Below are positions 5,166 to 5,226 of a DNA stretch of 5,226 bases, in pieces (position 1 is the stretch's first letter; each line of letters opens with the position of its first letter). The notes beneath the pieces are model-generated. The model saw nothing but the letters and a program-made list of their open reading frames with translations. It had not been told where the DNA came from and did no database searches. The DNA is from RUG626 sp964553775 (GTDB taxonomy: Bacteria; Bacillota; Clostridia; Oscillospirales; Oscillospiraceae), in NCBI GenBank assembly GCA_964553775.1, contig CAZKLU010000099.1, forward strand, positions 1 through 5,226. The letters are read 5' to 3'. The translations under genes and the position numbers were made by a program.

Positions 5166-5226
5166 CAAAGAGGAAAAGTCCTCGCTTTAAGGGATAATGT
5201 ATTCTTATTTATAACCCGTGAGGTTA
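5166..5226. other. Window end: small hairpin, no gene seen
   Basis: GAGGA (5170-5174), AAAG, TCCTC (5179-5183) forms a 5-bp hairpin a few bases after hairpin F. The remaining sequence is AT-rich, and I see no start codon with a ribosome binding site and no promoter I could defend. Confidence 0.4.

Overview
The window looks like a chromosomal segment of a spore-forming Bacillota, most likely a Clostridia-type anaerobe. The grounds are a SpoIVB-type sporulation protease, an M14 gamma-D-glutamyl endopeptidase of the kind found in sporulating Gram-positives, strong AGGAGG-like ribosome binding sites, two TTG starts and sigma-A promoters close to consensus. No ribosomal RNA, tRNA, transposase or CRISPR array is visible, so a species cannot be named.

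Layout from left to right. (1) 3-1289, minus strand: a complete cytoplasmic-type peptidoglycan hydrolase with a PG-binding domain, a LysM domain and an M14 zinc peptidase domain. (2) 1290-1670: divergent intergenic region. (3) 1671-2687, plus strand: a compact SpoIVB-like PDZ/S55 serine peptidase with a TTG start. (4) 2688-2931: gap with one long compound hairpin. (5) 2932-3504, minus strand: an Uma2-family (DUF820) PD-(D/E)XK nuclease-fold protein behind a perfect TTGACA-17-TATAAT promoter. (6) 3646-4188 and 4175-4738, minus strand: two half-size chromate-transporter-family (CHR) genes overlapping by 14 nt, read from right to left. (7) 4739-5000: a probable promoter and a roughly 200-nt untranslated leader for the CHR pair, carrying direct repeats and an inverted repeat. 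(8) 5001-5226: a non-coding array of six successive hairpins joined by short GGGTT-like linkers and ending in a perfect 18-bp stem, with a seventh small hairpin after it.

Functionally, the two left-hand genes fit spore development: SpoIVB-type proteolytic signalling and cortex or cell-wall peptide processing. They are divergently transcribed. The Uma2 gene stands alone with its own promoter. The CHR pair should form a two-subunit inner-membrane anion transporter; chromate is the family name, but the substrate here is not known. The least explained part of the window is the hairpin array and the repeat-bearing leader next to it, which share a GCGG-AACCGC core.
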